Of a stretch of DNA of 64,000 nucleotides, positions 44,955 to 54,331 are shown in pieces (positions within the stretch are counted from its first letter, which is position 1; each line of letters begins with the position of its first letter). Both the position numbers and the translations under genes were made by a program. Where the stretch lies: the NCBI GenBank assembly GCA_958448635.1, contig CAUDEQ010000001.1, positions 8,289-72,288 of the forward strand, in the 5' to 3' direction. Below the pieces are notes generated by a model, which was given only the letters and a program-made list of their open reading frames with translations, was not told the origin of the DNA and made no database searches. This DNA is from an uncultured Bacillota bacterium. Lineage in GTDB: Bacteria > Bacillota > Clostridia > Peptostreptococcales > Anaerovoracaceae.

Positions 44955-47579
44955 TTATCTACCAACAAGCTCCTCTGCCTTTGCAAATGCATCTCCGATC
45001 TTGGAAGGATCCTTGGCGCCTGCCTGAGCCATATCGGCCTTTCCACCACCGCCGCCGCCGGCAGCTGCAGCGATTTCCTTGATCATCTTGCCTGCATGGA
45101 GTCCCTGTTCCACCAGATCATCTGTGAGGGATACCATGAAGGTCACCTTTTCGCCGGAAACAGTGGCGAATACCATTGCTACGCCTTTGTTTTCAGCCTT
45201 TATCTGATCTGAGAGTCCTCTTAGGTCGTTGATGTTGTAATCCTCGAACTGCTTAGTCAGAAGCTTTATACCGTTGATTTCTTTAGCACTGTCCATGAGA
45301 GAACCCATGCCCTCGCTCATCTGCGCCTTTTTCAGCTCTGCGATTTCCTTTTTCAGCAGCTTCACATCATCCACCAGGGCAGACGATCTGTCGGTCAGAT
45401 TTTCTCTTGTGGATTTAAGAGCATCCGCAGTGCTTCTGATGATTTCCTCATCGTCGTTGAGCTTCTGCAGGACACCAAGCCCTGTAACTGCTTCGATTCG
45501 CCTTACTCCTGAAGCAACTCCTGATTCGCTGAGAATCTTGAAGGCGCCTATCTGACCTGAATTCTTTACGTGTGTTCCTCCGCAAAGCTCCTTGCTGTAT
45601 CCTCCTATTGAAACGACTCTTACCACATCGCCGTATTTTTCGCCAAAGAGCGCCGTAACTCCCTCTGCAAAGGCTTCCTTGATAGGCATTTCCCTTGTTT
45701 CAACATCTATGAAGTGACTGATCTTATCGTTTACTATATCCTCAACTCTTCGGAGCTCCTCTTCCGTCATGGCCTGGAAGTGATTGAAGTCAAACCTGAG
45801 GGAATCCTTTGTCACCGACGAGCCTGCCTGCTTTACATGCTCGCCCAGTATTTCCCTGAGAGCTTTGTGAAGCAGATGGGTAGCTGTATGGTTGGCAGCG
45901 ATCCTGTTTCTCGTAGGTGCATGAGGCAGAGCAGTTACTTCTGCTCCTATTCTCAGAGTACCTTCTCTTACTATGATCTTATGAGCGAATATATTCTGGA
46001 ATTTAACGACCTCCACAACTTCTGCCATGAAGTCATCGTTGTATATTGCTCCTGTATCGTATATCTGACCGCCGCTTTCCGCATAGAACGGTGTCTTGTC
46101 CAGGGCAATCCTGCATGTCTCTCCTGCCGATACGGATTCCAGCGGCTTCTGATCCCAGAAGATTGCCTTTACAACGCCTGTATCCACCAGAGTGTCGTAT
46201 CCCGTAAATACGGTTTCTCCACCCAGTGCAAAGTCTGCAGATGCTTCCTTCCAACCGGCGCCTTCCATCTCCTGTTCCACCTGTGAACGTCTCTTCTGAT
46301 CCTCCATGGCTTTTTCGAAGCCCTCCAGATCCACTGTATAGCCTGACTCTTCCATGATCTCTCTTGTCAGATCTATCGGGAAGCCGTAGGTATCGTGCAG
46401 CTTGAAGGCCTTTTCACCATCAAGGACTGTTTTGCCTGCTTCCTTAAGCTCATCTATATAGCCTCCGATGATCTTCATTCCCTGATCTATGGTTGCTGCG
46501 AACTTCTCTTCTTCGATGCCCACTACCTTCTTGATGGCGACACGTCTTTCTTCCAGCTCAGGGTAAGCCTTTCCGGAAACGTCGATAACTCTGTCGCAAA
46601 GGTCTGCCAGGAAGCTGCCCTCGATGCCCAGAACTCTTCCGTGTCTTGCAGCTCTTCTGATGAGCCTTCTGAGTACGTATCCCCTGCCCTCATTGCTAGG
46701 CAGGATATTGTCTCCGATCATAAATGTCATGGAGCGGAGGTGGTCTGTGATTATCCTTATGGATACATCCTCAGGCGCCTCTCCGTTTTTATATTCAACA
46801 CCTGACTTTCTCACCACGCCTTCCAACACATACTTTATGGTGTCAATGTCAAAGATCGATTCAACTTCCTGCATGACGCATGCAAGCCTTTCAAGACCCA
46901 TTCCGGTATCTATGTTCGGGTGCGCCAGATCTGAGTAATTGCCGTCCTCATCTCTGTTGAACTGTGTGAATACGTGGTTCCAGAACTCAACGTATCTGTC
47001 GCAGTCGCATCCCGGTTTACAGTCGGGATTGTCGCAGCCGTATTTTTCGCCTCTGTCGAAATATATTTCAGAGCAAGGACCGCAAGGGCCTGTTCCTATT
47101 TCCCAGAAATTATCATCCTTTCCGAGACGGACAATCCTGTCCTCAGGCATACCTATCTCATCCTTCCAGATATTATAGGCCTGATCGTCATCCTCGTATA
47201 CTGTGGCCCACAGCCTGTCGGTAGGCATTTCAAGGACCTTTGTGATGAACTCCCAGCCCCAGTTCAGAGACTCATGCTTGAAATAATCTCCAAATGAAAA
47301 GCTTCCCAACATTTCAAAGAACGTACCGTGTCTCGATGTATATCCGACGTTTTCAATATCTCCTGTTCTTATGCATTTCTGACATGTCGTCATCCTCTTG
47401 CTGGGCGGAGTTTCAAGTCCTGCAAAATACGGCTTGAGAGGTGCCATACCTGAATTTATGATAAGCAGACTCTTGTCCCTCTCAGGGATAAGAGAAAAGC
47501 TCTGTCTTCTGTAATGTTCCTTTGATTCATAAAAGCTCAAAAATTTCTCACGCAATTCATTTAAGCCCATTTTCTTCAT
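44955..47579 (-). CDS. alaS: Alanyl-tRNA synthetase
   Basis: 874 residues, full-length AlaRS: class II aminoacylation domain (NSGMAPLKPYFAGLETPP, RHGTFFEMLGSFSFGDYFK), tRNA-recognition domain, editing domain with the HTATHLLHKAL zinc motif (about residue 563) and CGGTHV (about residue 665), and C-Ala with a glycine-rich AAAGGGGGGKADMAQAG end. AGGAGGAC lies just before the ATG at 47579; a second ATG three codons on (MGLNEL) is possible. It has a good promoter with only ~55 bases of leader, so there is no T-box. Confidence 0.97.
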   Translation of the reverse strand: MKKMGLNELREKFLSFYESKEHYRRQSFSLIPERDKSLLIINSGMAPLKPYFAGLETPPSKRMTTCQKCIRTGDIENVGYTSRHGTFFEMLGSFSFGDYFKHESLNWGWEFITKVLEMPTDRLWATVYEDDDQAYNIWKDEIGMPEDRIVRLGKDDNFWEIGTGPCGPCSEIYFDRGEKYGCDNPDCKPGCDCDRYVEFWNHVFTQFNRDEDGNYSDLAHPNIDTGMGLERLACVMQEVESIFDIDTIKYVLEGVVRKSGVEYKNGEAPEDVSIRIITDHLRSMTFMIGDNILPSNEGRGYVLRRLIRRAARHGRVLGIEGSFLADLCDRVIDVSGKAYPELEERRVAIKKVVGIEEEKFAATIDQGMKIIGGYIDELKEAGKTVLDGEKAFKLHDTYGFPIDLTREIMEESGYTVDLEGFEKAMEDQKRRSQVEQEMEGAGWKEASADFALGGETVFTGYDTLVDTGVVKAIFWDQKPLESVSAGETCRIALDKTPFYAESGGQIYDTGAIYNDDFMAEVVEVVKFQNIFAHKIIVREGTLRIGAEVTALPHAPTRNRIAANHTATHLLHKALREILGEHVKQAGSSVTKDSLRFDFNHFQAMTEEELRRVEDIVNDKISHFIDVETREMPIKEAFAEGVTALFGEKYGDVVRVVSIGGYSKELCGGTHVKNSGQIGAFKILSESGVASGVRRIEAVTGLGVLQKLNDDEEIIRSTADALKSTRENLTDRSSALVDDVKLLKKEIAELKKAQMSEGMGSLMDSAKEINGIKLLTKQFEDYNINDLRGLSDQIKAENKGVAMVFATVSGEKVTFMVSLTDDLVEQGLHAGKMIKEIAAAAGGGGGGKADMAQAGAKDPSKIGDAFAKAEELVGR

Positions 47580-47639
47580 TATATCTGTCCTCCTGGATCA
47601 ACATTGCTTATCTTCATGCACTACAGCACTTAACAAGTA

Positions 47640-47668
47640 ATTATAGCAGAAATCCATTGGTTTTTCAA
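47640..47668 (-). promoter_or_regulatory. Sigma-A-type promoter for alaS
   Basis: On the minus strand: TTGAAA (47663-47668), 17-base spacer, perfect TATAAT (47640-47645). Transcription would start about 55 bases upstream of alaS. Confidence 0.75.
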
Positions 47669-47780
47669 CATTTAAACAAGGCTATGGCTCATATACCTTC
47701 AAATTCTAAAATCAAGCATCGTAAAAAAGCTGCGCTGATATTACTTCATACCTCTTTCAGCTGCAGTTCATACATTGAAA

Positions 47781-47810
47781 ATGCGGAAACCATGTATATG
47801 ATTTCCGCAT
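47781..47810 (-). terminator. Terminator after the flavin oxidoreductase gene
   Basis: A 9-bp stem (ATGCGGAAA / TTTCCGCAT) with a 12-base loop, followed on the minus strand by TTTTC. It lies 36 bases past the oxidoreductase stop and upstream of the alaS promoter. Confidence 0.65.
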
Positions 47811-47845
47811 AGAGTTGCTTTTCTCTGTATTTTCAATCTGAGACG

Positions 47846-49879
47846 TCATATGATTGCTGCCAGATCATCTGCTGCTCTGATGGCGTCCGAAACCTTTCCC
47901 ACCTTCAGGGAATCTCCCAGATTGTGGACATTGATGTTCCTTTCAATCAGTTCCGACGCAAGGCCGCTGTTCTCTCTGTAGCCTACTGCCAGCACGATGG
48001 TGTCGCAGTCTATGGTCATGCTCTTTGCTGTATCGCTGCCTGGCACGTCCTTTTCAAGGGTAACCTTGTTCTTATCTATGGACTTAACCTTTGTCTTGGA
48101 AAGAAGATCTACGCCAAAACGTCTCAGCTCCTTGAGTATAGGCCATGCGCAACCGTAATCGTAATTGGCGGCCGTCTTTTCCATATCCACAACAGTGATC
48201 TTTCTGTTGCAGGTGTTGACCAGCTCTGTGATAGTCTCAATGCTTTCAGCCTCCTGAGTCATCATGAAGTAAAGCTGCTTCATATCAAGGGATGCCTCGT
48301 GAGCCATATAATCTGCAGTTTCACACCCCACAGATCCGCCGCCTATTACCAGTACATTCCTGCCGGCAACGACTTTACCCTTGAGGATATCCTCGGCTCC
48401 GCATACCATGATATCTTCAGCGCCTTCCAGTTTTATGGTTTTGGCCTCTGAACCACAGCACGTCACAACTTCATCGAAGCCTTCCCCTGCGATCTCATCT
48501 GCCGTCGCCTCACGACCAAGGCATACCTCAATATCGTATTTTTTAAGCATCGCTTCGTAAAATTCAGGAATATTGTTGAATTCGTATTTTTCCGGCGGCA
48601 ATGATGCCGCAAGAGCTTTGCCGCCTAACACTGGGGCTTTTTCCCATACGGTGACCTTATGTCCTCTTGATGCCGCTCTGTAAGCGAATTCGCATCCGGC
48701 AGGACCTGCGCCCACCACCAGTATCCTCTTTGGATTTTCAGCTTTTTCAAAGGACTCTTCGCCGTCTCTTCCGACGTAGCTGTTGAAAAGGCACTGACAG
48801 GCTTTGTGGCTGAACACATTTGCAAAGCAGCCCTGATTGCAGGCAAGGCACTTTCTTATCTCATGGGTTCTGTTTTCGATAACCTTGTTCACCCAGTCGG
48901 GGTCTGCTATCAGAGTTCTCATCTCTCCCACTATATCTGCCTGTCCTGTGGCGATGACCTTTTCAGCCTCTTCAGGAGTATTATGTCTGTTGGATGAAAT
49001 GACAGGAACGGATACTGCCTTCTTAACATTCTGAGCGAGATATGTAAAGGCGCCCCTCGGCACGTCTGCCGGAAGCTGAGGAATCTTCGTTTCATGCCAG
49101 CCTCCCGTCACGTTTACGGCGTCTATTCCCGCAGCCTCTGCCTTTTTGCAGAATGCGGCACATTCCTCCATGCCGTTGCCGTCTCTGATGAATTCATTGC
49201 CGGCGACTCTCAATATAACAGGAAAATCTTTTCCTACAGCTTCTCTGATGGCTTCGATCATTTCAATACCGAATCTGCATCTCTTTTCAAATGAGCCGCC
49301 GTATTCGTCAGTTCTCTTATTGGTGAAAGGCGAAAGGAACTGGCTGATCATATAGCCTGAATTGGCAACGATTTCCACTGCATCGCAGCCTGCCTCCTTT
49401 ACCCTTTCCGCTGCTCTCGCTGCATTTGATATCACTGTTTTGATCTCTTCCCTGGTCATTTCACGCGGATTTTCACCGGAAAATCTGCAAGGTACTGCAG
49501 ATGCGGAAAGCACCTCATTGTCGCAGAAAACAGCTTCGGCGCTGCCGTATCTTCCCGTCTGCAGCAGCTGAACGCATATCCTGCTTCCACGTCGATGTAT
49601 CCCGTCAGCCAACTCTCTGAAGCCCTGAATATATCTGTCATCATCTATTCTCAGCATGTTCTTGTATCCCACATACTTGTCGGTAGCTGTGCCTCCGACG
49701 ATGAGAAGGGCTGCGCCTCCTTCAGCTCTCCTGAAGTAGAAATCCTTGACGCGTTGATTGACGTAGCCTCCGTCGGGGCCTGCTTCTGCGTAATTTGTCT
49801 GTAAAGCAGTCATAACAATGCGATTTTTTAGTGTCATTGTTCCGATGTTGATCGATTTGTTGATATACCTGCATCCCAT
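47846..49879 (-). CDS. NADH:flavin oxidoreductase, 2,4-dienoyl-CoA reductase/enoate reductase family
   Basis: 677 residues in three parts: an FMN-binding Old Yellow Enzyme TIM barrel (about 1-335), a 4Fe-4S motif CLACNQGCFANVF...C (about residue 345-365) and a FAD/NAD(P)-binding domain with VVGAGPAGCEFAYRAA (about 390) and VIGGGSVGCETADYMA (about 505). Such enzymes reduce enoates, dienoyl-CoA or bile-acid intermediates using NAD(P)H. At the usual active-site HxxHGY position this protein has EIVANSGYMISQFLSP, so a histidine pair is missing and the substrate may be unusual. AAAGGGGG precedes the ATG. It lies 57 bases after pyrI on the same strand and might be read from the pyr operon. Confidence 0.87.
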   Translation of the reverse strand: MGCRYINKSINIGTMTLKNRIVMTALQTNYAEAGPDGGYVNQRVKDFYFRRAEGGAALLIVGGTATDKYVGYKNMLRIDDDRYIQGFRELADGIHRRGSRICVQLLQTGRYGSAEAVFCDNEVLSASAVPCRFSGENPREMTREEIKTVISNAARAAERVKEAGCDAVEIVANSGYMISQFLSPFTNKRTDEYGGSFEKRCRFGIEMIEAIREAVGKDFPVILRVAGNEFIRDGNGMEECAAFCKKAEAAGIDAVNVTGGWHETKIPQLPADVPRGAFTYLAQNVKKAVSVPVISSNRHNTPEEAEKVIATGQADIVGEMRTLIADPDWVNKVIENRTHEIRKCLACNQGCFANVFSHKACQCLFNSYVGRDGEESFEKAENPKRILVVGAGPAGCEFAYRAASRGHKVTVWEKAPVLGGKALAASLPPEKYEFNNIPEFYEAMLKKYDIEVCLGREATADEIAGEGFDEVVTCCGSEAKTIKLEGAEDIMVCGAEDILKGKVVAGRNVLVIGGGSVGCETADYMAHEASLDMKQLYFMMTQEAESIETITELVNTCNRKITVVDMEKTAANYDYGCAWPILKELRRFGVDLLSKTKVKSIDKNKVTLEKDVPGSDTAKSMTIDCDTIVLAVGYRENSGLASELIERNINVHNLGDSLKVGKVSDAIRAADDLAAII

Positions 49880-49936
49880 AATTTCATTCCCCCTTTAATG
49901 GATATTTGCCGACATGCTTTTGATGATATGAACCCC

Positions 49937-50353
49937 TTATTTCGCCTTGCTTTCACAGTAAAGGCATCTGTATATCCTGTTTTCCTTATCCGTCAGCCTG
50001 AATACATGCGGAAGCTCCTGCTCCGTAGTGGTTATACATCTTGGATTCTTACACTTTATTATATCCACGATCTCCTCAGGCAGCTCAAGATGCTCTACTT
50101 TCTCTCTCTTACCGTCTTTGATGATGTTGACGGTGATTTCAGGATCGATGTATCCGATTATATCGAGGTTTACGTCTATCATCCTGTCAACCTTGATGAT
50201 GTCCTTTCTGCCCAGCTTGCCGCTTTCTGCGTTTTTAATGAGAGCGACCTGACAGTCAAGTGAATCCAGTCCCAGCATTCTGTAAAGCTCCATGCCTTTA
50301 CCTGCCTTGATGTGGTCTATAACTATTCCGTTTTCTATCTTTCCTATTATCAT
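49937..50353 (-). CDS. pyrI: Aspartate carbamoyltransferase regulatory subunit
   Basis: 138 residues. The nucleotide-binding domain (about 1-95) has GIVIDHIKAGKGMELYRML and the C-terminal zinc domain has CKNPRC and CLYC, four Cys ligands. It binds PyrB and gives allosteric control by CTP and ATP. It starts right after the pyrB stop. Many Firmicutes (e.g. Bacillus) lack PyrI, whereas it is common in Clostridia. Here it is the last pyr gene. Confidence 0.95.
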   Translation of the reverse strand: MIIGKIENGIVIDHIKAGKGMELYRMLGLDSLDCQVALIKNAESGKLGRKDIIKVDRMIDVNLDIIGYIDPEITVNIIKDGKREKVEHLELPEEIVDIIKCKNPRCITTTEQELPHVFRLTDKENRIYRCLYCESKAK

Positions 50354-51268
50354 TTATTTCACCTCCAGAAGCTTCAGTATAAGCGCCATTCTTATATATT
50401 TACCGTTGAGAACCTGTTCGAAATATGTCGCTCTTGGATCGTCGTCGACAGCAGTGGATATCTCGTTTACCCTTGGCAGCGGGTGCAGTATGCTGAGATC
50501 CTCCTTGGCATTTTCCAGCTTGTCAGGTGTGAGTATGTAGCTGTCCTTCAGTCTCAGGTAATCCTGCTCGTTGAAGAATCTTTCTCTCTGTACTCTTGTC
50601 ATGTAGAGTATATCCAGCTGAGGCATAGCTGCCTCAAGGTCCGTGGTTTCAACAAATTCGATATTATTCTTAACCAGCACCTCCTGCTTGAGATATTCAG
50701 GTATTTTAAGCTCCTCAGGTGAGATGAGTATGAATTTGACATTTTCATATCTCGACATGGCGCTGATGAGCGAATGAACCGTACGTCCGAACTTCAGGTC
50801 TCCGCAAAGACCGATCGTCAAATCGTTGAATCTTCCCTTTTCCCTGCTGATGGTGAGAAGGTCTGTCAGCGTCTGGGTAGGATGATTATGTCCGCCGTCT
50901 CCTGCGTTTATGATGGGAACTATAGTCTTTCGTGATGCCACCAGCGGCGCACCCTCCTTGGGATGTCTCATGGCTATTATGTCGGCATACGCACCTACCG
51001 TTCTGATGGTATCTGCCACGCTCTCGCCCTTTGCAGCCGATGAGCTCTGAGCTTCCGAAAAGCCTATTACATTTCCACCCAGCTCGTACATCGCTGCTTC
51101 AAAGCTCAGCCTTGTTCTTGTCGAAGGTTCAAAGAAAAGAGTCGCCAGCTTCTTTCTCCTGCACTTTTCCGCATAATCGTCGGGATTGGCGATAATATCC
51201 TTGGCGACAGCAATCATTTCGTCTATTTCCTCTACTGTCAGTTCCATAATGTCGATCAAATGTTTCAT
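50354..51268 (-). CDS. pyrB: Aspartate carbamoyltransferase catalytic subunit
   Basis: 304 residues. It joins carbamoyl phosphate and aspartate, second step of pyrimidine synthesis. [21 protein letters not shown] (about residue 48-68) binds carbamoyl phosphate; RHPKEGAP and the [12 protein letters not shown] block follow; the aspartate-binding region ends [17 protein letters not shown] lies somewhat far (13 bases) upstream of the ATG. Gap of 45 bases from pyrE; abuts pyrI. Confidence 0.96.
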   Translation of the reverse strand: MKHLIDIMELTVEEIDEMIAVAKDIIANPDDYAEKCRRKKLATLFFEPSTRTRLSFEAAMYELGGNVIGFSEAQSSSAAKGESVADTIRTVGAYADIIAMRHPKEGAPLVASRKTIVPIINAGDGGHNHPTQTLTDLLTISREKGRFNDLTIGLCGDLKFGRTVHSLISAMSRYENVKFILISPEELKIPEYLKQEVLVKNNIEFVETTDLEAAMPQLDILYMTRVQRERFFNEQDYLRLKDSYILTPDKLENAKEDLSILHPLPRVNEISTAVDDDPRATYFEQVLNGKYIRMALILKLLEVK

Positions 51269-51313
51269 GTTTCTTCTTACTCCTCCTTATATTAATACAT
51301 TTAGTATGAACTA

Positions 51314-51946
51314 TCAACCTATCCAGCTGCCGTCATCAGGATTATCTCTGAATGCTTTCAGCCTGCCTATATCTTCTTTTTTAATATATCCTGTTTCAGC
51401 AGCCTCCTCTATTATGGTGTCAAAATCACAGAGACTAACATTTCTGACACCTGCAGCCTCAAGTCTTTCGAGTCCCTTTTTCATTCCGTAAGTGAAAATG
51501 CTGACTACTCCCAGCACCTGAGCACCTGCATCTCTCAGAGCCTCCACCACCTGGATAACGCTGCCTCCCGTGGATATGAGATCTTCGATTACAACGACCT
51601 TCTGTCCCTTTTCAAGCCTGCCTTCGATGAGATTGTTTCTTCCGTGATCCTTGGCACCTGATCTTACATATCCCATTGGCATTTTCAGAATGTGTGCAGC
51701 TATGGCAGCATGAGCTATACCTGCAGTACTGGTTCCCATGAGAACCTGCGCTTCCGGATACATATCCTTCACTGTGTCTGCTATTGCCTTTTCCACCATA
51801 TCTCTAATATGGGGAGCAGTAAGTATCAGTCTGTTGTCACAGTAAATGGGGCTTTTGATTCCGCTGGCCCATATAAATGGCTCATCAGGCCTTAAAAATA
51901 CTGCTTCGATATCGAGCAGTCCTTTTGCAATCTCTTTTTTCATCAT
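51314..51946 (-). CDS. pyrE: Orotate phosphoribosyltransferase
   Basis: 210 residues. The PRPP-binding motif is VVVIEDLISTGGSVIQVVEAL (about residue 116-136); the N-terminal hood has FIWASGIKSPIYCDNRL; GTSTAGIAHAA and GYVRSGAKDHGR form the catalytic loop. It converts orotate to OMP. The ATG overlaps the pyrF stop (ATGA), so translation is coupled. It carries an AAAGGAG site inside the pyrF end. Confidence 0.95.
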   Translation of the reverse strand: MMKKEIAKGLLDIEAVFLRPDEPFIWASGIKSPIYCDNRLILTAPHIRDMVEKAIADTVKDMYPEAQVLMGTSTAGIAHAAIAAHILKMPMGYVRSGAKDHGRNNLIEGRLEKGQKVVVIEDLISTGGSVIQVVEALRDAGAQVLGVVSIFTYGMKKGLERLEAAGVRNVSLCDFDTIIEEAAETGYIKKEDIGRLKAFRDNPDDGSWIG

Positions 51947-52662
51947 TTTCTCCTTTCCTCCATATCATCTACGAATTCAGTAACGCATCTTTCATATGCA
52001 GATTTTGGATCCTCCGCCGCCGTGATGCTTCTTCCCACCACTATATAGTCGGAGCCGAGAGCCTTTGCCTTGGCAGGAGTAGTCACCCTTGCCTGATCTC
52101 CCTTTTCATCGTCTGCGAATCTAACTCCGGGAGTCACCGTCAGGAAGTCGCTTCCGCAGCTTTCGTGAACGCTGCCGGCTTCAAGCGGAGAGCATACCAC
52201 ACCGTCAAGTCCGCAGCACATGGCGTTTTTTGCATAGTGTGATACTACGCTTTCCATAGGCTCTCTGATGAGTATTTCCTCCTCCATAAGCTCCTGAGTC
52301 GTGGATGTCAGCTGGGTCACTGCGATGAGAAGAGGCCTCTTGCCGTCCTTTCCCGTAAGACCCTCGATGGCAGCCCTCATCATATTCCCGGCGCCTGCAG
52401 CATGCACATTGCACATATCTATATCGAGAGAAGAAAGAACTCTCATGGCTTTCTTTACAGTGTTCGGTATATCATGAAGCTTCAGATCGAGAAAAACCTT
52501 ATGACCTCTTTCCTTCAGCTCCTTCACTATGGCAGGTCCCTCAGCATAAAAAAGCTCCATGCCTATTTTCACATAAGGCTTCCTATCGCCCAGCTTGTCG
52601 AGAAAATCCAATGTCTGAGCTGCGCTTTCAAAATCGCATGCGATAATTACATCCTTTCCCAT
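51943..52662 (-). CDS. pyrF: Orotidine 5'-phosphate decarboxylase
   Basis: 239 residues, TIM barrel. The catalytic block is VFLDLKLHDIPNTVKKA (Asp-x-Lys-x-x-Asp, about residue 60), with CDFES at the N-terminus and YIVVGRSITAAEDPKSAYE phosphate-binding loop at the C-terminus. It makes UMP from OMP. It overlaps pyrD by a single base and pyrE by 4, consistent with one mRNA. Confidence 0.95.
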   Translation of the reverse strand: MGKDVIIACDFESAAQTLDFLDKLGDRKPYVKIGMELFYAEGPAIVKELKERGHKVFLDLKLHDIPNTVKKAMRVLSSLDIDMCNVHAAGAGNMMRAAIEGLTGKDGKRPLLIAVTQLTSTTQELMEEEILIREPMESVVSHYAKNAMCCGLDGVVCSPLEAGSVHESCGSDFLTVTPGVRFADDEKGDQARVTTPAKAKALGSDYIVVGRSITAAEDPKSAYERCVTEFVDDMEERRK

Positions 52663-53594
52663 CAGTGCGCTCCTCCTATAATATCTTCAAGTCTTGTGAT
52701 ACCGTATTTATCCATTACATGCGGCAGAGTTTCTATCACCTTCCTGCACACATAGGGATCCGTCAGATTGGCGGCGCCTATCTGCACTGCGGTGGCTCCT
52801 GCAAGCATCATTTCGATGACGTCCTCTGCAGTGGATATTCCTCCGATACCTATTACAGGTATATCCACGGCTTCGTACACCTGATATACCATCCTCAGAG
52901 CTGTCGGAAAAACTGCAGGTCCTGAAAAGCCGCCGATCCTGTTGGCGATTACAGGCTTTTTTGTCTTAAGATCTATCCTCATTCCCAGCAATGTGTTTAT
53001 CAGAGAAATGCAGTCGGCGCCGGCTGCTTCACATGCTGAGGCGATTTCAGCAATATCTGTAACATTGGGAGACAGCTTGATGATCGCAGGCTTTTTTGTC
53101 ACGGCCTTTACTGCCTTCACCACCTCGGCTGCCGCCTTTGCATCAGTTCCGAAGGCCAGCCCTCCGTCGTGGACATTGGGGCATGATATGTTGATTTCCA
53201 ACCATCCCACCGAATCACATTTGTCAAATCTGGCAGCCACCTCTGCATATTCCTCTACGGAAAACCCACCTATATTTGCCATAACTTTTTTATGTAAACA
53301 CTTTTCCAGCTTGGGCAGCTCTTCCGAAATCACCTTGTCAACTCCGGGGTTCTGCAGTCCTATGGAGTTGATGAGTCCGTCATGACATTCGGCGATTCTG
53401 GGAAGAGGATTTCCGTATCTGGGCTCAAGCGTAGTTCCCTTGAAGGAAAAGCTTCCCAGTATGTTTATATCGTAAAGCTCTGCAAATTCGTATCCGTATC
53501 CAAAGGTTCCGCTGGCAGCCATTACAGGGTTATCGAGATGGATACCGCAAAGCTCCACGGACATGTCTCGCTCTTTATTATCTATGCTTACCAT
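52662..53594 (-). CDS. pyrD: Dihydroorotate dehydrogenase, class 1B catalytic subunit
   Basis: 310 residues, FMN TIM barrel. MAASGTFGYG binds FMN; the catalytic base is Cys in INISCPNVHDGG (about residue 135), as in class 1 enzymes; IGIGGISTAEDVIEMMLAGATAVQIG is the phosphate-binding end. It works as a heterotetramer with PyrK and passes electrons to NAD. ATG 53594 has AGAGGTG seven bases upstream; an internal ATG at 53564 (MSVELCG) is a weaker alternative. It overlaps pyrK by 7 bases. Confidence 0.94.
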   Translation of the reverse strand: MVSIDNKERDMSVELCGIHLDNPVMAASGTFGYGYEFAELYDINILGSFSFKGTTLEPRYGNPLPRIAECHDGLINSIGLQNPGVDKVISEELPKLEKCLHKKVMANIGGFSVEEYAEVAARFDKCDSVGWLEINISCPNVHDGGLAFGTDAKAAAEVVKAVKAVTKKPAIIKLSPNVTDIAEIASACEAAGADCISLINTLLGMRIDLKTKKPVIANRIGGFSGPAVFPTALRMVYQVYEAVDIPVIGIGGISTAEDVIEMMLAGATAVQIGAANLTDPYVCRKVIETLPHVMDKYGITRLEDIIGGAH

Positions 53595-54331
53595 ATTATC
53601 TCACCTCTTTCCAGTACAGGGCCTTCCCTGCAAATCCTCTTGCTTCCGTATTTCGTCATGCATGAGCAGCCCATACATGCACCGAAGCCGCAGCCCATTC
53701 TCTCCTCAAAGCTCATCTGTCCATCTATAGCCTCATCTATCTGACAATCCAGAGCCTTGAGCATTGGCTCCGGTCCGCAGGCATAAAAGTACGTGATATC
53801 CATATCCTTCAGGGCAGTTGTTACAAAGCCCTTTGATCCCATGCTTCCGTCTGCTGTGGTGATCTGCGGCTCAACGCCGAGCTTTCTGAACTCGTCTATG
53901 TAGAAAACCTCACCGGCGCTTCCGAAGCCCAGTACTACCATGGGATTTTTCCCTTCTTCTTTCAGCCTGGCACAGAGACCGTACATCGGAGGCGTACCGG
54001 CTCCTCCACCTATCAGGGCAGGTCTGTTTCCGCTGATGGAAGTATCGAATCCATTCCCCAGCGGCGTCAGGATATCCAGCTCTTCTCCGGCACACATCGA
54101 CGACAGCTTTTCAGTTCCGCCGCCGACTGGCTTGTATATGATCGTTAAGGACTCTTCTGTACTGCTGCATACAGACAGCGGTCTTCTGAGGAAAAAGCCG
54201 TCCAGCCTTATGTTGATGAACTGACCCGGCCTGGTTATTCCGTGAGCGTTTTTCTCACAGCCCAGCACTGCCTCATAAGTCCTGTCCGCAATCTTTTTAT
54301 TATTTATTATAGTGAATCTGATGTCTTTCAT
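53588..54331 (-). CDS. pyrK: Dihydroorotate dehydrogenase electron-transfer subunit
   Basis: 247 residues: FAD-binding beta-barrel (GQFINIRLDGFFLRRPLSVCS), NAD-binding domain (LIGGGAGTPPMYGLCARLK) and a C-terminal 2Fe-2S cluster with Cys in MGCGFGACMGCSCMTKYG and a fourth Cys in RICREGP. It shuttles electrons from PyrD-bound FMN to NAD. It overlaps pyrC by 32 bases, giving strong coupling. Confidence 0.95.
   Translation of the reverse strand: MKDIRFTIINNKKIADRTYEAVLGCEKNAHGITRPGQFINIRLDGFFLRRPLSVCSSTEESLTIIYKPVGGGTEKLSSMCAGEELDILTPLGNGFDTSISGNRPALIGGGAGTPPMYGLCARLKEEGKNPMVVLGFGSAGEVFYIDEFRKLGVEPQITTADGSMGSKGFVTTALKDMDITYFYACGPEPMLKALDCQIDEAIDGQMSFEERMGCGFGACMGCSCMTKYGSKRICREGPVLERGEIIW

Noticed and set aside
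47580..47845. T-box leader expected upstream of alaS
   Set aside because: The promoter leaves a leader of only ~55 bases, and no T-box (AGGGTGG-type) motif or antiterminator is present on the minus strand.
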